In this document: positions 62,633-64,000 of the stretch, piece by piece
How the letters are laid out: each line of letters begins with the position of its first letter
Numbering within the stretch: position 1 is the stretch's first letter
Origin: Salinicola halophilus
GTDB taxonomy: Bacteria > Pseudomonadota > Gammaproteobacteria > Pseudomonadales > Halomonadaceae
Direction: 5' to 3'
DNA: 64,000 bases
Assembly: GCF_003206155.1 (NCBI RefSeq)
Contig: NZ_PZJV01000002.1
Location: forward strand, 248,001-312,000
The notes under the pieces: model-generated
Databases searched by the model: none
Told to the model about the DNA's origin: nothing
The model's input: only the letters and a program-made list of their open reading frames with translations
Position numbers and translations under genes: made by a program

Positions 62633-63226
62633 ATGATGCAGACCGTGACCCGAGCCGGCGAAGCCATCGATGTCAGCGGACGCTTTCTGGAGAAGGGCGA
62701 CAAAGCGCCGCCGTTCACGCTGACCAACGCCAAGATGGAAGATGTCGTCATCGGCGACTTCGAAGGCAAGCGCAAGGTGCTCAACATCATCCCCAGCGTC
62801 GACACCGCCACCTGTGCGATGTCGGCACGCAAGTTCAACGAGTTCGCCAACGAACTCGACAATACCGTGGTGCTCGTGGTCTCGGCGGATCTGCCGTTCG
62901 CTCAGGCACGGCTTTGCACCGCGGAAGGCCTCGACGACGTCGTGACGCTGTCGTGCTTTCGCCATCCGGAGTTTCGCCAGCTCTTCGGCGTCTCGCTGGA
63001 CAGCGGCGCGATGGCGGGACTCTGCGCGCGAGCGGTGATCGTGCTCGACGAGACCGATCACGTCATCCATGCCGAGCTGGTCTCCGAGATCAAGAACGAG
63101 CCGGACTACGACGCCGCACGGCAAGCGCTCGAGAGCGGCAAGGGCGCGAGCGATGGTGGCCAAGACGCGAGCGATGCGGGCCAAGACGCGAACGTCACGC
63201 GTGATGACGAGACGAGCCAAAGCTAG
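62633..63226 (+). CDS. tpx: Thiol peroxidase Tpx with repetitive C-terminal tail
   Basis: A 197-aa atypical 2-Cys peroxiredoxin that reduces hydroperoxides with thioredoxin. The core has GDKAPPFTLTN, the peroxidatic Cys in IIPSVDTATCAMSARKFNE (~residue 62) and the resolving Cys in FAQARLCTAEG (~residue 96). The usual Tpx length is ~165-170 aa. About 28 residues are added at the end (GKGASDGGQDASDAGQDANVT...), encoded by a 21-bp tandem repeat; the tail is acidic and probably disordered. A second ATG follows immediately at 62636. It precedes osmC, another peroxide-defence gene, but with its own 147-bp gap. Confidence 0.93.
   Translation: MMQTVTRAGEAIDVSGRFLEKGDKAPPFTLTNAKMEDVVIGDFEGKRKVLNIIPSVDTATCAMSARKFNEFANELDNTVVLVVSADLPFAQARLCTAEGLDDVVTLSCFRHPEFRQLFGVSLDSGAMAGLCARAVIVLDETDHVIHAELVSEIKNEPDYDAARQALESGKGASDGGQDASDAGQDANVTRDDETSQS
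63146..63196 (+). repeat. 21-bp coding tandem repeat at the 3' end of tpx
   Basis: Units at 63146-63166 and 63167-63187 (GCGAGCGATGSKGGCCAAGAC) and a partial third encode the ASDGGQD/ASDAGQD/AN peptide repeats of the Tpx tail. Confidence 0.9.
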
Positions 63227-63373
63227 GCAATTCCCAGACCGAGCCTGGGTTTGCCGAGCGCGGGGATCGATGGTCTACACTGATTCGCGCATCCCTCGCA
63301 GCGGGCCGCTGAAGACCCGCTGCCATCGACCTGTCGTATCAGGTCAGTCGCATCAGACCAGAAGGAGTTGACG

Positions 63374-63805
63374 ATGACGATCAAGAAATCCGGTTCCGCC
63401 GAGTGGAAAGGCAGCCTCAAGAAGGGCAAGGGCGTCGTCTCGACCGAGAGCGGCGCGCTCAAGGAGAACCCGTACGGTTTCAACACGCGCTTCGAAGGCG
63501 AGCCGGGCACCAACCCGGAAGAGCTGATCGCCTCCGCCCATGCGAGCTGCTTCTCCATGGCGCTGTCGATGATGCTGGGTGAAGAGGGTATCGAGCCCGA
63601 AAGCATCAAGACCGACGCCACCGTGATCATGGAGCAGGACGACAGCGGCTTCACTATCACCGCCGTCGAGCTGAAGACGGTCGCTCGCATTCCCGGTGCC
63701 GATCAGTCGACGTTCGATAGCGCCGCGCAGAAGGCGAAAGAGGGCTGCCCGATCTCCAAGCTGCTCAACGCCAAGATCTCGCTGGATGCCAAGCTCGAGA
63801 ACTGA
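63374..63805 (+). CDS. osmC: OsmC family peroxiredoxin
   Basis: A 143-aa organic hydroperoxide reductase of the OsmC branch. It has the N-terminal KKSGSAEWKGSLKKGKGVVSTESGAL, the peroxidatic Cys in ELIASAHASCFSMALSMML (~residue 59) and the second Cys in AKEGCPISKLLNA (~residue 125). AGGAG lies 6 nt before the ATG at 63374. A TACACT box with TTGCCG 19 bp upstream (63251-63281) is a weak promoter candidate. A strong terminator follows. Confidence 0.95.
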   Translation: MTIKKSGSAEWKGSLKKGKGVVSTESGALKENPYGFNTRFEGEPGTNPEELIASAHASCFSMALSMMLGEEGIEPESIKTDATVIMEQDDSGFTITAVELKTVARIPGADQSTFDSAAQKAKEGCPISKLLNAKISLDAKLEN

Positions 63806-63821
63806 GCCGCGCCCGCGGGAC

Positions 63822-63845
63822 GAAAGCCGGCCTTCGGGCCGGCTT
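63822..63845 (+). terminator. Intrinsic terminator of osmC
   Basis: AAAGCCGGCC (63822-63831), a TTCG tetraloop and GGCCGGCTTT (63836-63845) followed by further T residues form a strong rho-independent terminator. The remaining ~150 bp of the window contain no supported feature. Confidence 0.92.
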
Positions 63846-64000
63846 TTTCGTTTCTGGAGATCGAGCCAGGCCAAGCGGCCTGCGTGGTGCCTGGCCGCCA
63901 TGACGCTTCGGGTAAAGTCTGCTAACGTGGCTGACCGCCGTGCCCGAGGGCGTCCCGCCTTCGATACTCGCCTCCCGAAGCCGTCTTTCTTCAAAGGTTG

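Overview
The window is a high-GC, densely coded stretch of a gammaproteobacterial chromosome. It most resembles a halophilic Halomonadaceae member of the Halomonas/Salinicola type. The reasons are the sarcosine oxidase/purU arrangement, the wealth of TRAP and tripartite tricarboxylate transporters, the mepM/phoH/tpx/osmC housekeeping background and the overall codon bias. This placement is inference from gene content. No rRNA, tRNA, CRISPR array, prophage or transposase gene was seen.

Layout. 1-15.2 kb is mostly housekeeping: the end of a sarcosine oxidase operon (soxG, purU), a TerC/Alx manganese exporter behind a yybP-ykoY-type riboswitch leader, a membrane sulfatase-fold protein, an esterase, a DUF938 methyltransferase, a small zinc-ribbon protein, PIN-PhoH ATPase, an M23 peptidase, a LysR regulator, glutathionyl-hydroquinone reductase, a YaiI protein and a DEAD-box helicase with a long leader. 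15.3-51.4 kb is a sugar-acid catabolic island. It holds (i) an L-fuconate dehydratase-TRAP-FAD oxidoreductase-GarR-like operon with a divergent LysR gene; (ii) a divergent pair of units, tctCBA-ldh-FAH and gguC-pentonate dehydratase; (iii) mmuP-mmuM for S-methylmethionine use; (iv) a GntR/FCD regulator and an lgoD-uxaA-uxaB-TRAP operon predicted to turn L-galactonate (or a related aldonate) into 2-keto-3-deoxygluconate; (v) an eight-gene L-fucose operon (two dehydrogenases, lactonase, hydrolase, mutarotase, ABC transporter) with a divergent GntR gene. 51.4-64 kb returns to general functions: gamma-glutamylcyclotransferase, argE, wrbA, sbcDC, endonuclease V, an exported alpha/beta hydrolase, an aldo/keto reductase, DUF1415, tpx and osmC.

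How the genes work together. The L-fucose operon encodes every step of the non-phosphorylative route except L-fuconate dehydratase. That enzyme sits about 21 kb away, so the pathway is split over two operons with different regulators. Three different FAH-fold enzymes and four transporters of three classes lie within about 30 kb.

Non-coding signals stand out. A 13-bp palindrome, TATGTT-S-AACATA, occurs both upstream of the GntR gene at 35.2-36.0 kb and between the divergent tct/gguC units, which links them as a regulon. Two related ~128-bp elements inside the fucose operon each begin 7 nt after a stop codon and carry a terminal helix with paired substitutions. At least ten unrelated short tandem arrays (unit 7-30 bp) cluster just after stop codons, in gene termini or in leaders.
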